From NCBI RefSeq assembly GCF_014640255.1, contig NZ_BMGP01000007.1:114699-178698 (forward strand): DNA of 64,000 nucleotides. The letters are read 5' to 3'. Below, in pieces: positions 1-9,502 of this stretch (the first letter of the stretch is position 1; every line of letters starts with the position of its first letter). A program made the position numbers and the translations under genes. This stretch comes from Subtercola lobariae. Its GTDB lineage: Bacteria > Actinomycetota > Actinomycetes > Actinomycetales > Microbacteriaceae. The notes under the pieces are model-generated. The model saw nothing but the letters and a program-made list of their open reading frames with translations, made no database searches and was not told where the DNA came from.

Positions 1-1130
1 TCATCATCGGTCACGCCGGCGGCCGCGGAGTCGTCACCTCGGCGACCTACGAGGCGCGGCGGTTCGGGGTGCACTCGGCCATGCCCGTGGCTCGGGCGCT
101 GCAACTCTGCCCGCATGCCATCGTTCTGCCCGGGCATCGCGAGAAATACACCCACTACTCGGGTGAAGTCATGCGCATCTTCCGAGATGTGACGCCGCTG
201 GTGGAGCCGCTGAGCATCGACGAGGCTTTTCTCGACGTGGCGGGAGCGAGGCGTCTGCTCGGCTCGCCGTCGACCATCGGTGCTGCGGTGCGCGCCCGTG
301 TTCTCGCCGAAACCGGCCTCACCTGTTCGGTGGGCGCCGCCTCGACCAAGTTCATCGCCAAAATGGCGTCGGGGCGGGCAAAACCCGACGGAATGCTCGT
401 CATACCGGCCGCCGCCACGCTCGACTTTCTGCACCCGCTGCCCATATCGGCGCTGTGGGGAGTGGGCGCGACCACGGCCGACGCGTTGGCGCGGTTGGGC
501 ATCCGTACCGTCGGCGATCTTGCGGCGACCCCGCTCGCAACGCTGAAGAACCGCGTCGGCGAAGCCGGCGGCCAGAAGCTGCACGACCTCTCGCTCGGCA
601 TAGACACCCGTTCGGTGGTCACCTCACGCACCGAGAAGAGCATCGGCCACGAAATGACGTTCGAACACGACGTGGCGGATGCTCGGCAGGTGCGCCTCGA
701 ACTGCTGCGTCAATCTGACCAGGTGGCCGTGCGGTTGCGCCGTGCGGGCCTGGCCGGCAAAACCGTGGCACTGAAGCTGCGCTTCACCGACTTCTCCACC
801 ATTTCGAGGTCGCGAACGCTCAGCGAGCCCACCGATCTCGCGCAGACGATCTCAGATGCGGCCCGCGATCTGTTCGACGCGCTCGGCCCGATGGTTCAGC
901 GGGTGCGGCTGATCGGCGTGCGCGTCGAGAACCTGGTCGATGCGTCGGCTGTCGTGCATCAGCCGTCGCTGTGGGCCGACGAGTCGGCGCCGGCAGACGG
1001 CTGGCGCGATGCGGAGGTGACCGTCGACAGGGTGGCCGAGAAGTTCGGGCACGGCGCGGTCAAACGGGCCTCGCTCGTGCGGCCGGCCCGCGAGCATCCG
1101 CAAACCCCGCCCCTCGGCAACGACCGCTGA
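1..1130 (+). CDS. dinB: DNA polymerase IV, 5' end outside window
   Basis: Y-family translesion polymerase, missing its first residues because the window starts inside the gene (reading frame begins at base 3). The fragment opens in the palm/finger region with the GxGGRGVVTSATYEARRFGVHSAMP block typical of DinB. The catalytic SIDEAFLDV motif lies near bases 217-243, followed by the SVGAASTKFIAKMAS and LWGVG segments of palm and thumb. The little-finger domain is present up to the stop. It converges on treZ with an 18-base gap and shares no operon with it. It copies past damaged bases at low fidelity. Family assignment is very secure. Confidence 0.96.
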   Translation, partial: IIGHAGGRGVVTSATYEARRFGVHSAMPVARALQLCPHAIVLPGHREKYTHYSGEVMRIFRDVTPLVEPLSIDEAFLDVAGARRLLGSPSTIGAAVRARVLAETGLTCSVGAASTKFIAKMASGRAKPDGMLVIPAAATLDFLHPLPISALWGVGATTADALARLGIRTVGDLAATPLATLKNRVGEAGGQKLHDLSLGIDTRSVVTSRTEKSIGHEMTFEHDVADARQVRLELLRQSDQVAVRLRRAGLAGKTVALKLRFTDFSTISRSRTLSEPTDLAQTISDAARDLFDALGPMVQRVRLIGVRVENLVDASAVVHQPSLWADESAPADGWRDAEVTVDRVAEKFGHGAVKRASLVRPAREHPQTPPLGNDR

Positions 1131-1148
1131 CCCGCCGCCCGCCTCGAT

Positions 1149-3017
1149 TCAGGCTCGTCGTCGGTAGACGGTAGCCGAGTGTGGGGGAAGAGTTGTGAGG
1201 GTGTCGGGAGTTGTCGCAACCGCATCTGCCAGAACGTCTTGGGTTGAGAGTATGACCTCGCCGACCTCGGCGTCGATGATCGACGAATCGATGGGGTCGG
1301 AGCCGAAGTTGATGAGAATGCTCACCGGGCCGCGGCGTAGCTCGAACCAGTGCGCTGCTTCGTCGAAACGAACCGACGTCTCGTCGAACCGCGGGTCGGT
1401 GAACTCGGGCGCACTGCGGCGCAGTCGGGCGAGTTCGCGATAGAGCCGCAAAAGTGCGGCGTGCCGCCCCGACTCGGCTTCTGACCAGTCGAGTTTGGAG
1501 TTCTCGAAGGTTTTCGGGTCTTGCGGGTCGGGTACAGCCGACTCATCCCAGCCCATCTTGGCGAACTCGGCGATGCGGCCCTTCGCGGTGGCCTCGCCGA
1601 GCTCTGGTTCGGGATGCGACGTGAAGAACTGCCACGGTGTCGAGGCAGCCCATTCCTCGCCCATGAATAGCATCGGCGTGAACGGCCCGAGCAGCGTGAG
1701 CACGGCCGCGATGGCGAGTTGGCCGTCGCTGAGCGAAGCGCTCAGCCGATCACCCGTCGCACGGTTGCCGATCTGGTCGTGGTTCTGGTTCGCCACCACA
1801 AGTCGCCATGACGAAGTGTTCTCGGTGTCGATGGGCTTGCCGTGCGGTTTCTCGCGAAAGCTCGACCAGGTTCCGTTGTGAAAGAAGCCCTCAGTGAGCA
1901 CCTTCGCAAGCGCCGAGATCGGCTCGAAGTCGGCGTAGTACCCCGTGGTCTCTCCGGTCAGCGCCACATGAACCGCGTGATGGAAGTCGTCGCTCCACTG
2001 CCCACTGAGCCCGTACCCTTCGCTCTCCCGAGGCGTGAACATCACGGGGTCGTTGAGGTCAGACTCCGCGATGAGCGTGAGCGGGCGCCCCAAGAACGAC
2101 GAGAGGGCGTCGACCTCGGTCGACAACTGGGCAAGCAGGTGCGGGTGAGATTCGTCGTGCAGGGCGTGCACCGCATCGAGGCGCAGGCCGTCGACGTGAT
2201 AGTCGTTCAGCCACATCAGTGCGTTGTCGATGATGAAGCGCCGCACCTCGGCCGAGTCTGGCCCGTCGAGGTTGATCGACGCGCCCCAGGTGTTTGCCTT
2301 GGCATCGTTGAGGTACGGCCCGAACAACGGCAGGTAATTACCGCTCGGGCCGAAGTGGTTGTACACGACGTCTTGGATGACCGCCAGACCTTTCGCGTGA
2401 CAGGCATCGACGAAGCGCTGGTACCCCTCCGGCCCGCCGTAGAGCTCGTGCACCGCGAACCAGAGCACACCGTCGTAACCCCAGTTGTGGGTTCCGTTGA
2501 AGGCGTTCACGGGCAGCAGCTCGACGAAGTCGACCCCGATCGACACCAGATGGTCGAGTTTGCCGATGGCCGCGTCGAGCGTGCCTTCGGGCGTGAACGT
2601 GCCGATGTGCAGCTCGTAGATCTCGCCGCCGGCCAGCTGACGGCCCTTCCACGATGAGTCACTCCACTCGAAGCGCCGAGGGTCGAAGGTGCGCGAGAGC
2701 TCGTGCACCCCGTTCGGCTGTCGTCGCGATCGCGGGTCGGGCAGCACCAGCTCCTCGTTGTCGTCGAGCACGTACCCGTAGTCGGCATCGACGTAGCCGT
2801 CGAGTTCTGAGGCGGTGAACCAGCCATCGCCGCGTGCGGTCATGGGCACCGACTTGGTGCCGGGTACCCTCGATTCGCTCGCGTCGGGGTCGGTCGAAGC
2901 GGCTTCGTCGGCCGCGGCCAAGTCGCGTGCGTCTGCTTCTTTCGCCGCGAGCTCATGCAGACGCAACGTCACCGATCGTGCGCGCGGTGCCCACACATCG
3001 AACTGTTTCAGGGCCAT
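1149..3017 (-). CDS. treZ: malto-oligosyltrehalose trehalohydrolase
   Basis: 622-residue GH13 enzyme that releases trehalose from maltooligosyl-trehalose made by TreY. An N-terminal carbohydrate-binding (E-set) domain of about 110 residues precedes the barrel. Visible GH13 motifs are DVVYNHFG, the nucleophile region [11 protein letters not shown] and the acid/base region [10 protein letters not shown]. The late [16 protein letters not shown] block is characteristic of TreZ. It starts three bases after the treY stop, so it is almost certainly co-transcribed and translationally coupled. An acidic Ala/Asp insertion near residues 25-50 is lineage-specific filler. Substrate is an alpha-1,4-glucan end in the cytoplasm. 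Confidence 0.96.
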   Translation of the reverse strand: MALKQFDVWAPRARSVTLRLHELAAKEADARDLAAADEAASTDPDASESRVPGTKSVPMTARGDGWFTASELDGYVDADYGYVLDDNEELVLPDPRSRRQPNGVHELSRTFDPRRFEWSDSSWKGRQLAGGEIYELHIGTFTPEGTLDAAIGKLDHLVSIGVDFVELLPVNAFNGTHNWGYDGVLWFAVHELYGGPEGYQRFVDACHAKGLAVIQDVVYNHFGPSGNYLPLFGPYLNDAKANTWGASINLDGPDSAEVRRFIIDNALMWLNDYHVDGLRLDAVHALHDESHPHLLAQLSTEVDALSSFLGRPLTLIAESDLNDPVMFTPRESEGYGLSGQWSDDFHHAVHVALTGETTGYYADFEPISALAKVLTEGFFHNGTWSSFREKPHGKPIDTENTSSWRLVVANQNHDQIGNRATGDRLSASLSDGQLAIAAVLTLLGPFTPMLFMGEEWAASTPWQFFTSHPEPELGEATAKGRIAEFAKMGWDESAVPDPQDPKTFENSKLDWSEAESGRHAALLRLYRELARLRRSAPEFTDPRFDETSVRFDEAAHWFELRRGPVSILINFGSDPIDSSIIDAEVGEVILSTQDVLADAVATTPDTLTTLPPHSATVYRRRA

Positions 3018-3020
3018 GGT

Positions 3021-5396
3021 TCACGCCTCCGTGGTCGGTGTCAGCAGGGCGACCGGGTAGGTCGCAAGCAGCTCGGCGAGCAGAATACGCGAGCCGTCGT
3101 AGCTCCGTCCGGTGATCACATCGCGCACCCTGCCGTAGTCGGTCGAGAGGCTGGTGTCGCCCCAGCCCCCGCGAGCGGCGAGCCCCACGGGCAGGCGTGT
3201 GGCGACAGTGATGGCCTCGTCACGATCGAAGGCGACCACGTGCGAAGCGGCAGACCCTTCTGCCGTGAGCGGCCGGTACCCTTCGAACTGCCCTGACTTG
3301 TCGCGCCGCAGCCGCAGAGCGCGCGAGGTGACCAGCAGTTTCGCGGCGCCGCTTTCATCGATGGGCGGAAGGTCACCGGCATCCAGTCGCGCCAGCATCG
3401 ACCGGCGCTGCTCGTAGTCGACCGGGCGTCGGTTGTCGGGGTCGACGAGCGACGTCTCCCAGAGTTCGCTGCCCTGATACACATCGGGCGACCCTGGCGC
3501 CGTGAGCTGCAGCAGCTTGAGCGAAAGGGAGTTCGACCAGCCCGGCTGCTCGACGAGCTTCAGAAAGCCCGCGAGCACACGCCGCACATCGGGCGAGTCG
3601 AAGGCGCTGTCGACGAGTCGGTGCATTCGCGCCTCGAACTGCTCGTTCACGGCGAGCCAGCCCGTGGAATCGCCGGCCTCTCGTGCCGCCTTCTCGGCAT
3701 AGGCGTGCAGGCGTTCGCGCGACGCGGGCCATGACCCCACAATGGCCTGCCAGAGCAGATTCTCGAGCTGGCCGTCACCGAGCGGGGCGAGCGTGCGCAG
3801 CTGCGAGAGAGTGGATGCCCAGGCCTCAGGCAGCTCAGAAATAACGCTGATTCGCGCGCGGGTATCTTCGCCGCGCTTGGTGTCGTGCGTCGACAGAGTG
3901 GTCATGGCGTTCGGGTACGAGCGCAGCCGAGTCACCTGACGTTTGTGAAACTCGGACACCGAGATCGCGAACTCGCCCGGGTCTGCCCCGACTTCGTTGA
4001 GCGAGGTGAGCCGGTTGTAGCGGTAGAACGCCGTGTCTTCGACGCCCTTTGCCATCACCATTCCCGAGGTCTGCTGAAAGCGCTTCGCGGCAATGTTCGA
4101 CGGGTCGCTGAGCGCGGGGAGTATCGCGTCGATGGTGGCCGATAGGTCTGGGCGGTGTGTTTCGGCGAGATCGGCCGCCTCACGCACCTGCTCGATGCCG
4201 AGCGGCACGTACGACCGGTAGACGGCGAAGCAGGTGAGCAGTTCGGCAACCGCGTCGGCAACGGTCGTCGCGTCGAGCGTCGGCAGTCCGGTCTGGTAGG
4301 GCTCTGAACCAGGTTGGGCGGTGCCCGTGATGTCGACTGCGTCGCTGCGCTTGAGGTCGCGCACGATTCGCAGCACCTCTGAGCGCAGAATGCCGTCGGC
4401 GATGCCGCGTTTGGTTTCGTGAATGAGTTCGGTGAATGAGGTGGGCACTACTCGCTCGCCGTCTGCGAGGGCCTGGTCGAGCTGGTTCAGCGGCGTCTCG
4501 CCCGCGCCATCGACGAGAACGCGGTCGAAGTCGGCAAGCGCGTCATACCCGGTCGTTCCCGCGGTCGCCCACTCGGGCGGCAACTGCTCGCGGCCCTCGA
4601 GAATCTTCTCCACGAGCACATAGCGATGACCGGTGAGTTCGCCCAGCCGGTCGAGGTAAGCGCCGGGGTCACGAAGGCCGTCGGGATGATCGACTCGCAG
4701 CCCATCGGCCAGACCCTCGCTGAACCATCGCGCGATCTCGACGTGTGACTCGTCGAACACCCAGGGCTCTTCGACGCGGATGCCCGCCAGCGAGTTCACC
4801 GCGAAGAATCGCCGATAGTTCAAGTCGTAGTCGGCCCGGTGCCAGTTCACGAGTTCGTAGTGCTGGCGGGAATGCACTGTCACGGCATCCGCCCCGTCTG
4901 AAAACGTGCCGGGAGCGAGTGGGTAACGGTTCTCGAAGTAGTGCAGCTCGTTGTCGACGACGGTGAGGTCGTCGAGAGAGTCGTCGCCGAGCACCGGAAT
5001 GCGCACCTTGCCGCTACCGAACTGCCAGTCGATGTCGAAGGCGGCCGCATAGCGAGACGATTGGCCGTGCTCCAGTACATCCCACCACCACGGATTGACG
5101 GCTGGAGTCGCGACGCCCACGTGATTCGGAACGATGTCGATCAGCACGCCCAGACCCTGTGCGCGAGCGGCGGCGACGGCCGCGGAGAGGCCTGCTTCGC
5201 CGCCACGCGCGGGGTCGATACGGCGGTGGTCGATGACGTCGTAGCCGTGGTCTGAGCCAGCCTCTGCCTCGAGCAACGGCGAGAAGTAGACCCAGTCTGC
5301 GCCGAGGTCGTGGATGTACGCCGCAGCGTCGGCCGCATCAGTCAGCGTGAACGCCGAGGTGATCTGCAACCGGTAGGTCGAGCGGGGTACACGCAT
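3021..5396 (-). CDS. treY: malto-oligosyltrehalose synthase
   Basis: 791-residue GH13 enzyme that isomerises the reducing-end alpha-1,4 bond of maltodextrins to the alpha,alpha-1,1 bond of maltooligosyl-trehalose. The N-terminus MRVPRSTYRLQ is the family hallmark. Further on are DIVPNHVG, DGLRVDHPDGLRDP, VLVEKILEGREQLP and the C-terminal PGSPDVYQGSELWE block. An ATG 18 bases upstream (5414) is possible, but the purine-rich AAGAAGAG just before 5396 and the conserved N-terminus favour 5396. Second gene of the glgX-treY-treZ run. Confidence 0.96.
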   Translation of the reverse strand: MRVPRSTYRLQITSAFTLTDAADAAAYIHDLGADWVYFSPLLEAEAGSDHGYDVIDHRRIDPARGGEAGLSAAVAAARAQGLGVLIDIVPNHVGVATPAVNPWWWDVLEHGQSSRYAAAFDIDWQFGSGKVRIPVLGDDSLDDLTVVDNELHYFENRYPLAPGTFSDGADAVTVHSRQHYELVNWHRADYDLNYRRFFAVNSLAGIRVEEPWVFDESHVEIARWFSEGLADGLRVDHPDGLRDPGAYLDRLGELTGHRYVLVEKILEGREQLPPEWATAGTTGYDALADFDRVLVDGAGETPLNQLDQALADGERVVPTSFTELIHETKRGIADGILRSEVLRIVRDLKRSDAVDITGTAQPGSEPYQTGLPTLDATTVADAVAELLTCFAVYRSYVPLGIEQVREAADLAETHRPDLSATIDAILPALSDPSNIAAKRFQQTSGMVMAKGVEDTAFYRYNRLTSLNEVGADPGEFAISVSEFHKRQVTRLRSYPNAMTTLSTHDTKRGEDTRARISVISELPEAWASTLSQLRTLAPLGDGQLENLLWQAIVGSWPASRERLHAYAEKAAREAGDSTGWLAVNEQFEARMHRLVDSAFDSPDVRRVLAGFLKLVEQPGWSNSLSLKLLQLTAPGSPDVYQGSELWETSLVDPDNRRPVDYEQRRSMLARLDAGDLPPIDESGAAKLLVTSRALRLRRDKSGQFEGYRPLTAEGSAASHVVAFDRDEAITVATRLPVGLAARGGWGDTSLSTDYGRVRDVITGRSYDGSRILLAELLATYPVALLTPTTEA

Positions 5397-5501
5397 CGAG
5401 GGCTCTTCTTTCATCAGGAGGGTGTCGACAGGGGGTAACGGGGTGCTGTTGTGAGGTTCACCGGGCGGCGGGCGAGGGTACGCCTTTCTCGGCGTGCGGC
5501 A

Positions 5502-7703
5502 TCAGCCCGCCGACGGTCGGTTGGCGGGAATCACGGGCACGGCGCCCGTCATGCTGCTGAGCGAGGCGGCGACCGAGTGATCGGGGTCGGGAACGTCGTG
5601 GCGATGCGCTCGCAGCACCATGATCGACTTGGGAAAGACGGTGACGACGTCGCCGGGCGTGCTCGGAGCTTCGTCTGTGGCCTGACCTGCGGTGTCGATC
5701 ACCACATCCCACGCGGTGCCGTACTCGGCGCTCGGCAGCGTGAACGGCACCTCCACGTCGTCGGCGTTGAAGTAGAGCAAGAAGTTGACGTCAGTCACCC
5801 GCTCGCCGCGGTAGTCACGCCCGCGAATGCCCTGCCCGTTGAGGTAGACGCCCACCGAGCGGCTGAGCGGGGTGTCCCATTCTTCGGGCTCCATCTCGCG
5901 GGCCTCGGGGTTCAGCCACACGATGTCGGGCAGCGGCTCGCCGCGGCCTCGCCGCACAGGCCTGCCATCGAAGAATCGGCTGCGGCGGAAGGTCGGATGC
6001 TCTTTTCGCAGACGCATCACGGCTGAGGTGAACTCGATGAGCGGTTCGTCGGCCCGCTTCCAGTGCACCCACGAAATCTCGTTGTCTTGTGCGTAGGTGT
6101 TGTTGTTGCCGTTCTGAGTTCGGCCGAGTTCATCGCCATGCAGCAGCATCGGTACACCCTGCGAAAGCAGCAGCGTCGCGAGAAAGTTGCGCTGCTGGCG
6201 TGCTCGCAGGCCGCGAATGGCCGGGTCATCGGTGGGGCCTTCGGCTCCACCGTTCCAACTGCGGTTGCTCGACTCACCGTCGTTGCCGTTCTCGCCATTG
6301 GCGTCGTTGTGCTTTTCGTTATAAGAAACGAGGTCGGCCAGCGTGAACCCGTCGTGCGCCGTGACGAAGTTGATGGATGCCACGGGGCGCCGCCCCGAGT
6401 GCTCGTAGAGGTCGCTCGACCCGGTGAAACGAGAAGCGAACTCGCCGAGGGTCGACGGCTCTCCGCGCCAGAAGTCGCGCACGGTGTCGCGGTACTTTCC
6501 GTTCCACTCCGACCACTGTGGAGGGAAGTTACCCACTTGGTAGCCACCAGGCCCGACGTCCCATGGCTCGGCGATGAGTTTGACCTGCGACACCACCGGG
6601 TCTTGCTGCACGAGCTCGAAGAAAGTGGAGAGGCGATCGACATCGTAGAACTCGCGCGCGAGTGTTGATGCGAGATCGAATCGAAAACCGTCGACGTGCA
6701 TCTCGATGACCCAGTAGCGAAGGGAATCCATGATGAGCTGCAGCGAGTGCGGGTGCCGCACGTTCAGGGTGTTGCCTGTGCCGGTGTAGTCCATGTAGTA
6801 GCGCTTGTCATCATCCATCAAGCGGTAGTACGCCTCGTTGTCGATGCCGCGAAACGAGATGGTGGGGCCGAGGTGGTTGCCTTCAGCGGTGTGGTTGTAC
6901 ACAACATCGAGAATGACTTCGATATTGGCCGCATGTAAGGCCTTGACCATTCCCTTGAACTCTTGCACCTGCTGGCCGCGTTCGCCGGCAGACGAGTATG
7001 CGCTGTGCGGGGCGAAGAACCCGATCGTGTTGTAGCCCCAGTAGTTATGCAGCCCCTTGTCGAGCAGAGTGGAGTCTTGCACGAATTGGTGTACCGGCAT
7101 GAGCTCGATGGCGGTGATGCCGAGGCGCTGCAGGTGCTCGATGGTCGCCGGATGCGCGATACCCGCGTAGGTGCCGCGCTGGTCTTTCGGAATCTCGTGA
7201 TTGAGCTCGGTGAGACCCTTCACGTGAGCTTCGTAGATGATCGTTTCGTTGTACGGTACCCGCAGCTCACGGTCGCCCGACCAGTCGAAGAAGGGGTTGA
7301 TGACGACCCCGTACATCATGTGCTTGGCCGAGTCGAGGTCGTTCTCGCTGTCGGGGTCGCCGAAGTTGTAGGCGAACAACGACTGATCCCAGTCGATGGA
7401 ACCGCTGGTGGCCTTGGCGTAGGGGTCGAGAAGCAGCTTGTTTGGGTTGAAGCGCAGGCCGTTCTTGGGGTCGTACGCCCCGTAGACTCGATAGCCGTAG
7501 CGTTGGCCGGGCTGCACCTGAGGCAGGTAGCAGTGCCAGACGAAAGCGTCGACTTCGTTCAGCAGAATGCGCGTTTCGGCGCCTTTCTCGCCGAAGAGGC
7601 AGAGCTCTACTTTTTCGGCTCCTTCACTGAAAATGGCGAAGTTGGTGCCGCTACCGTCGAAGGTTGCTCCGAGCGGGTAGGCAGATCCGGGCCAGCTGTC
7701 CAC
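5502..7703 (-). CDS. glgX: glycogen debranching enzyme (isoamylase type)
   Basis: 733-residue GH13 isoamylase-type enzyme (GlgX/TreX) that removes alpha-1,6 branches so linear maltodextrins can feed TreY/TreZ. The N-terminal CBM48-like part (YPLGATFDGSGTNFAIFSE) is followed by VVYNHTAEGN, the nucleophile region DGFRFDLAS, the acid/base region LIAEPWDVGPGGYQVG and FVTAHDGFTLADLVSYN. Starts with GTG behind AGGAG. It lies 105 bases upstream of treY on the same strand, the classic TreX-TreY-TreZ order, so its likely job here is trehalose supply from glycogen. Confidence 0.96.
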   Translation of the reverse strand: MDSWPGSAYPLGATFDGSGTNFAIFSEGAEKVELCLFGEKGAETRILLNEVDAFVWHCYLPQVQPGQRYGYRVYGAYDPKNGLRFNPNKLLLDPYAKATSGSIDWDQSLFAYNFGDPDSENDLDSAKHMMYGVVINPFFDWSGDRELRVPYNETIIYEAHVKGLTELNHEIPKDQRGTYAGIAHPATIEHLQRLGITAIELMPVHQFVQDSTLLDKGLHNYWGYNTIGFFAPHSAYSSAGERGQQVQEFKGMVKALHAANIEVILDVVYNHTAEGNHLGPTISFRGIDNEAYYRLMDDDKRYYMDYTGTGNTLNVRHPHSLQLIMDSLRYWVIEMHVDGFRFDLASTLAREFYDVDRLSTFFELVQQDPVVSQVKLIAEPWDVGPGGYQVGNFPPQWSEWNGKYRDTVRDFWRGEPSTLGEFASRFTGSSDLYEHSGRRPVASINFVTAHDGFTLADLVSYNEKHNDANGENGNDGESSNRSWNGGAEGPTDDPAIRGLRARQQRNFLATLLLSQGVPMLLHGDELGRTQNGNNNTYAQDNEISWVHWKRADEPLIEFTSAVMRLRKEHPTFRRSRFFDGRPVRRGRGEPLPDIVWLNPEAREMEPEEWDTPLSRSVGVYLNGQGIRGRDYRGERVTDVNFLLYFNADDVEVPFTLPSAEYGTAWDVVIDTAGQATDEAPSTPGDVVTVFPKSIMVLRAHRHDVPDPDHSVAASLSSMTGAVPVIPANRPSAG

Positions 7704-7729
7704 AAATGACTCCTGTTGAGTTGTCGGTA

Positions 7730-8710
7730 CTACTGAAGAGGGGCGGCGACGATGTGCGCCGTGCCTGAAGCGTGAGCGGCTGGAAGTGCCGCGTCGAGGT
7801 GCGGAGCGATCTCGCTCGCGATGAAGTCGAGATGCTCGAGATCGGTGAGGTCGAGCACCTGAAGATAGAGCCGTTCGACGCCCTGCTCGCGCAGCCAGCC
7901 GATACGGTCGATGACCTCGGCTGCGGTGCCCGAGATGCCGTGCTCGCGCAGCTCTGCCGGCTCGCGCCCGATCGCCGCTGCGCGCCTGCCGAATTTGGCC
8001 TCGGTGCTGCCTGTCGCGATCACGAGCGCGGCGGAGTACACCAGGCTATCTGGCTCACGCCCGACCGCCTCGCAGGCTGCTCGAACCCGACCGAACTGCC
8101 GAGCGATGTTCGCCAGCTCAGGAAAGGCCTGGTTGTATTCGGCAGCGAAGCGCGCCGCGAGTTTCGGTGTTCGGCTCGGCCCATTACCGCCCACGATGAC
8201 AGGCAACGGCGACTGAACCGGTTTCGGCAGAGCAGGGGAGTCGGTCAGCTGATAGTGCGTGCCGTCGAACGAGTAGGTCTCGCCGACCGGCGTCGACCAG
8301 AGGCCGGTGACGATGGCGAGTTGCTCTTCGAGCAGGTCGAAACGTTTTTCAGGAAACGGGATGCCGTAGGCCTCGTGTTCGGCCTTGAACCAGCCGGTGC
8401 CGAGGCCGAGTTCGGCCCTGCCGCCCGACATCTGATCGACCTGCGCTACTTGAATGGCGAGGATGCCCGGGTACCGGTAAGTCACACTCGAGACGAGCGT
8501 GCCGAGCTTGATGCGGCTGGTCTCTCGGGCGAGGCCTGCCAGGCTGGTCCAAGCGTCGGTGGGCCCGGGCAGGCCGTCGCCGCCCATGGTGAGGTAGTGG
8601 TCTGAGCGAAAAAAGGCGTCGAAGCCGAGCCGCTCGGTCGCCTGTGCGACAGCAAGAAGATCGTCGTAACTCGCGCCCATCTGGGGTTCGGTGAAGATAC
8701 GCAACTGCAT
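7730..8710 (-). CDS. LLM class flavin (F420-type) oxidoreductase
   Basis: 326-residue luciferase-like monooxygenase-fold protein starting at MQLRIFTEPQMG. Typical LLM blocks are visible: FDAFFRSDHYLTMGG, RIKLGTLVSSVTYRYPGILA, SGGRAELGLGTGWFKAEHEAYGIPFP and PLPVIVGGNGPSRTPKLAARFA. Such actinobacterial proteins usually bind reduced F420, though some use FMN; the sequence alone does not settle it, and the substrate is unknown. The open frame runs far upstream of 8710, but the extension is low-complexity and crosses the next gene, so the conserved ATG is preferred. It ends 26 bases from the glgX start and may precede that operon in one transcript. Confidence 0.9.
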   Translation of the reverse strand: MQLRIFTEPQMGASYDDLLAVAQATERLGFDAFFRSDHYLTMGGDGLPGPTDAWTSLAGLARETSRIKLGTLVSSVTYRYPGILAIQVAQVDQMSGGRAELGLGTGWFKAEHEAYGIPFPEKRFDLLEEQLAIVTGLWSTPVGETYSFDGTHYQLTDSPALPKPVQSPLPVIVGGNGPSRTPKLAARFAAEYNQAFPELANIARQFGRVRAACEAVGREPDSLVYSAALVIATGSTEAKFGRRAAAIGREPAELREHGISGTAAEVIDRIGWLREQGVERLYLQVLDLTDLEHLDFIASEIAPHLDAALPAAHASGTAHIVAAPLQ

Positions 8711-8868
8711 GCCTTCAGCCTGACACACTTCTGACGGCGGCCGAGTGGGCTTGAATCCCACTGTACAGATGTGACAAGGCCACGCGGTTGTGGAGGAGAA
8801 GAGCCTGTCGACGGGGGGTGCAGGTCTCGCCAATTGTCTCGGAACGCGCGGCCACCGATGTCGCGGAG

Positions 8869-9252
8869 TCAGGCAGAGCGGAGTCTCACCCGGTGCCACG
8901 TGGTCGGCGCGGGGCCGAACCCCACGCGCATCCGGTCGTGGTTCGACGGTTTTGCCGCGTCGTAGAGCACGGTCACTGCGCCATTCGCTTGCGCCAAGGT
9001 GAACGTCATGGCGCCCGAGCGGGGAGTCAGGCTGCGCGAGACCCCGTCGGTCGCCGTGAACGAAATAATGGTCACGGTCTTGGTGATTCTCGAGATGAGA
9101 CCCGCAGACAAGGGCGGCGCGACGGTGATGGCCTGACCGCGCGTTCGGGTGCCGTTGTGGTTCAGCCAGCTCTCGGTCATGCGTCGATGCGCGTAAACCG
9201 CCAAAAACAGCACGGCCACAAAAACAGCGATGGCGAAAATAATCAGCGGCAT
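8869..9252 (-). CDS. small single-pass membrane protein, DUF3592-like
   Basis: 127 residues. An N-terminal hydrophobic helix (about residues 3-20) is followed by a basic stretch and a beta-rich exposed domain with a VTIISFTATDGVSRSL segment, reminiscent of DUF3592-type proteins. No catalytic motif is seen. The gene is divergent from the TPP-controlled transporter, whose leader begins about 30 bases from this start. Function unknown. The 158 bases between its stop and the LLM start hold no further gene that I can support. Confidence 0.65.
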   Translation of the reverse strand: MPLIIFAIAVFVAVLFLAVYAHRRMTESWLNHNGTRTRGQAITVAPPLSAGLISRITKTVTIISFTATDGVSRSLTPRSGAMTFTLAQANGAVTVLYDAAKPSNHDRMRVGFGPAPTTWHRVRLRSA

Positions 9253-9282
9253 GAGACCTACAGAATATGGGATACTGGGCGC

Positions 9283-9372
9283 AACACGGGAGTCCGGTGA
9301 GCCGGGCTGAGAGGAAGGTTCTCAACCTTCGACCGTCGAACCTGATCTGGATCATGCCAGCGCAGGGAGGAC
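9283..9372 (+). promoter_or_regulatory. TPP (THI-box) riboswitch
   Basis: The two conserved THI-box strands are intact: the CTGAGA core (with GGG before it) near 9305 and ACCTGATCTGG followed by ATCATGCCAGCGCAGGGAGG at about 9339-9370. A variable helix (AAGGTTCTCAACCTT) lies between them. It should bind thiamine pyrophosphate and turn off the ykoE-ecfA-ecfT transcript on the same strand. Confidence 0.95.
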
Positions 9373-9464
9373 AAACACTCTCCGAGCCGTCGAAGTTCGA
9401 GTTGACCGCCGTTTCACGCGAGTACATCGCTGACGGGCATCCTGAACCCGGCGTCTCACAACCC

Positions 9465-9497
9465 GTGCCCTCACAATTCGTTTCAACGAAAGGGCAC
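9465..9497 (+). promoter_or_regulatory. hairpin covering the ykoE ribosome-binding site
   Basis: GTGCCCT (9465-9471) can pair with AGGGCAC (9491-9497), which buries the AAAGGG Shine-Dalgarno six to eight bases before the GTG start. There is no T-run, so this looks like the translational expression platform of the upstream TPP riboswitch rather than a terminator. Inference from pairing only. Confidence 0.55.
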
Positions 9498-9502
9498 GAA
9501 CA

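Noticed and set aside
1842-2657. 271-codon frame antisense to treZ
   Set aside because: Product is Arg/Val/Glu-rich with no domain, while treZ motifs cover the same bases.
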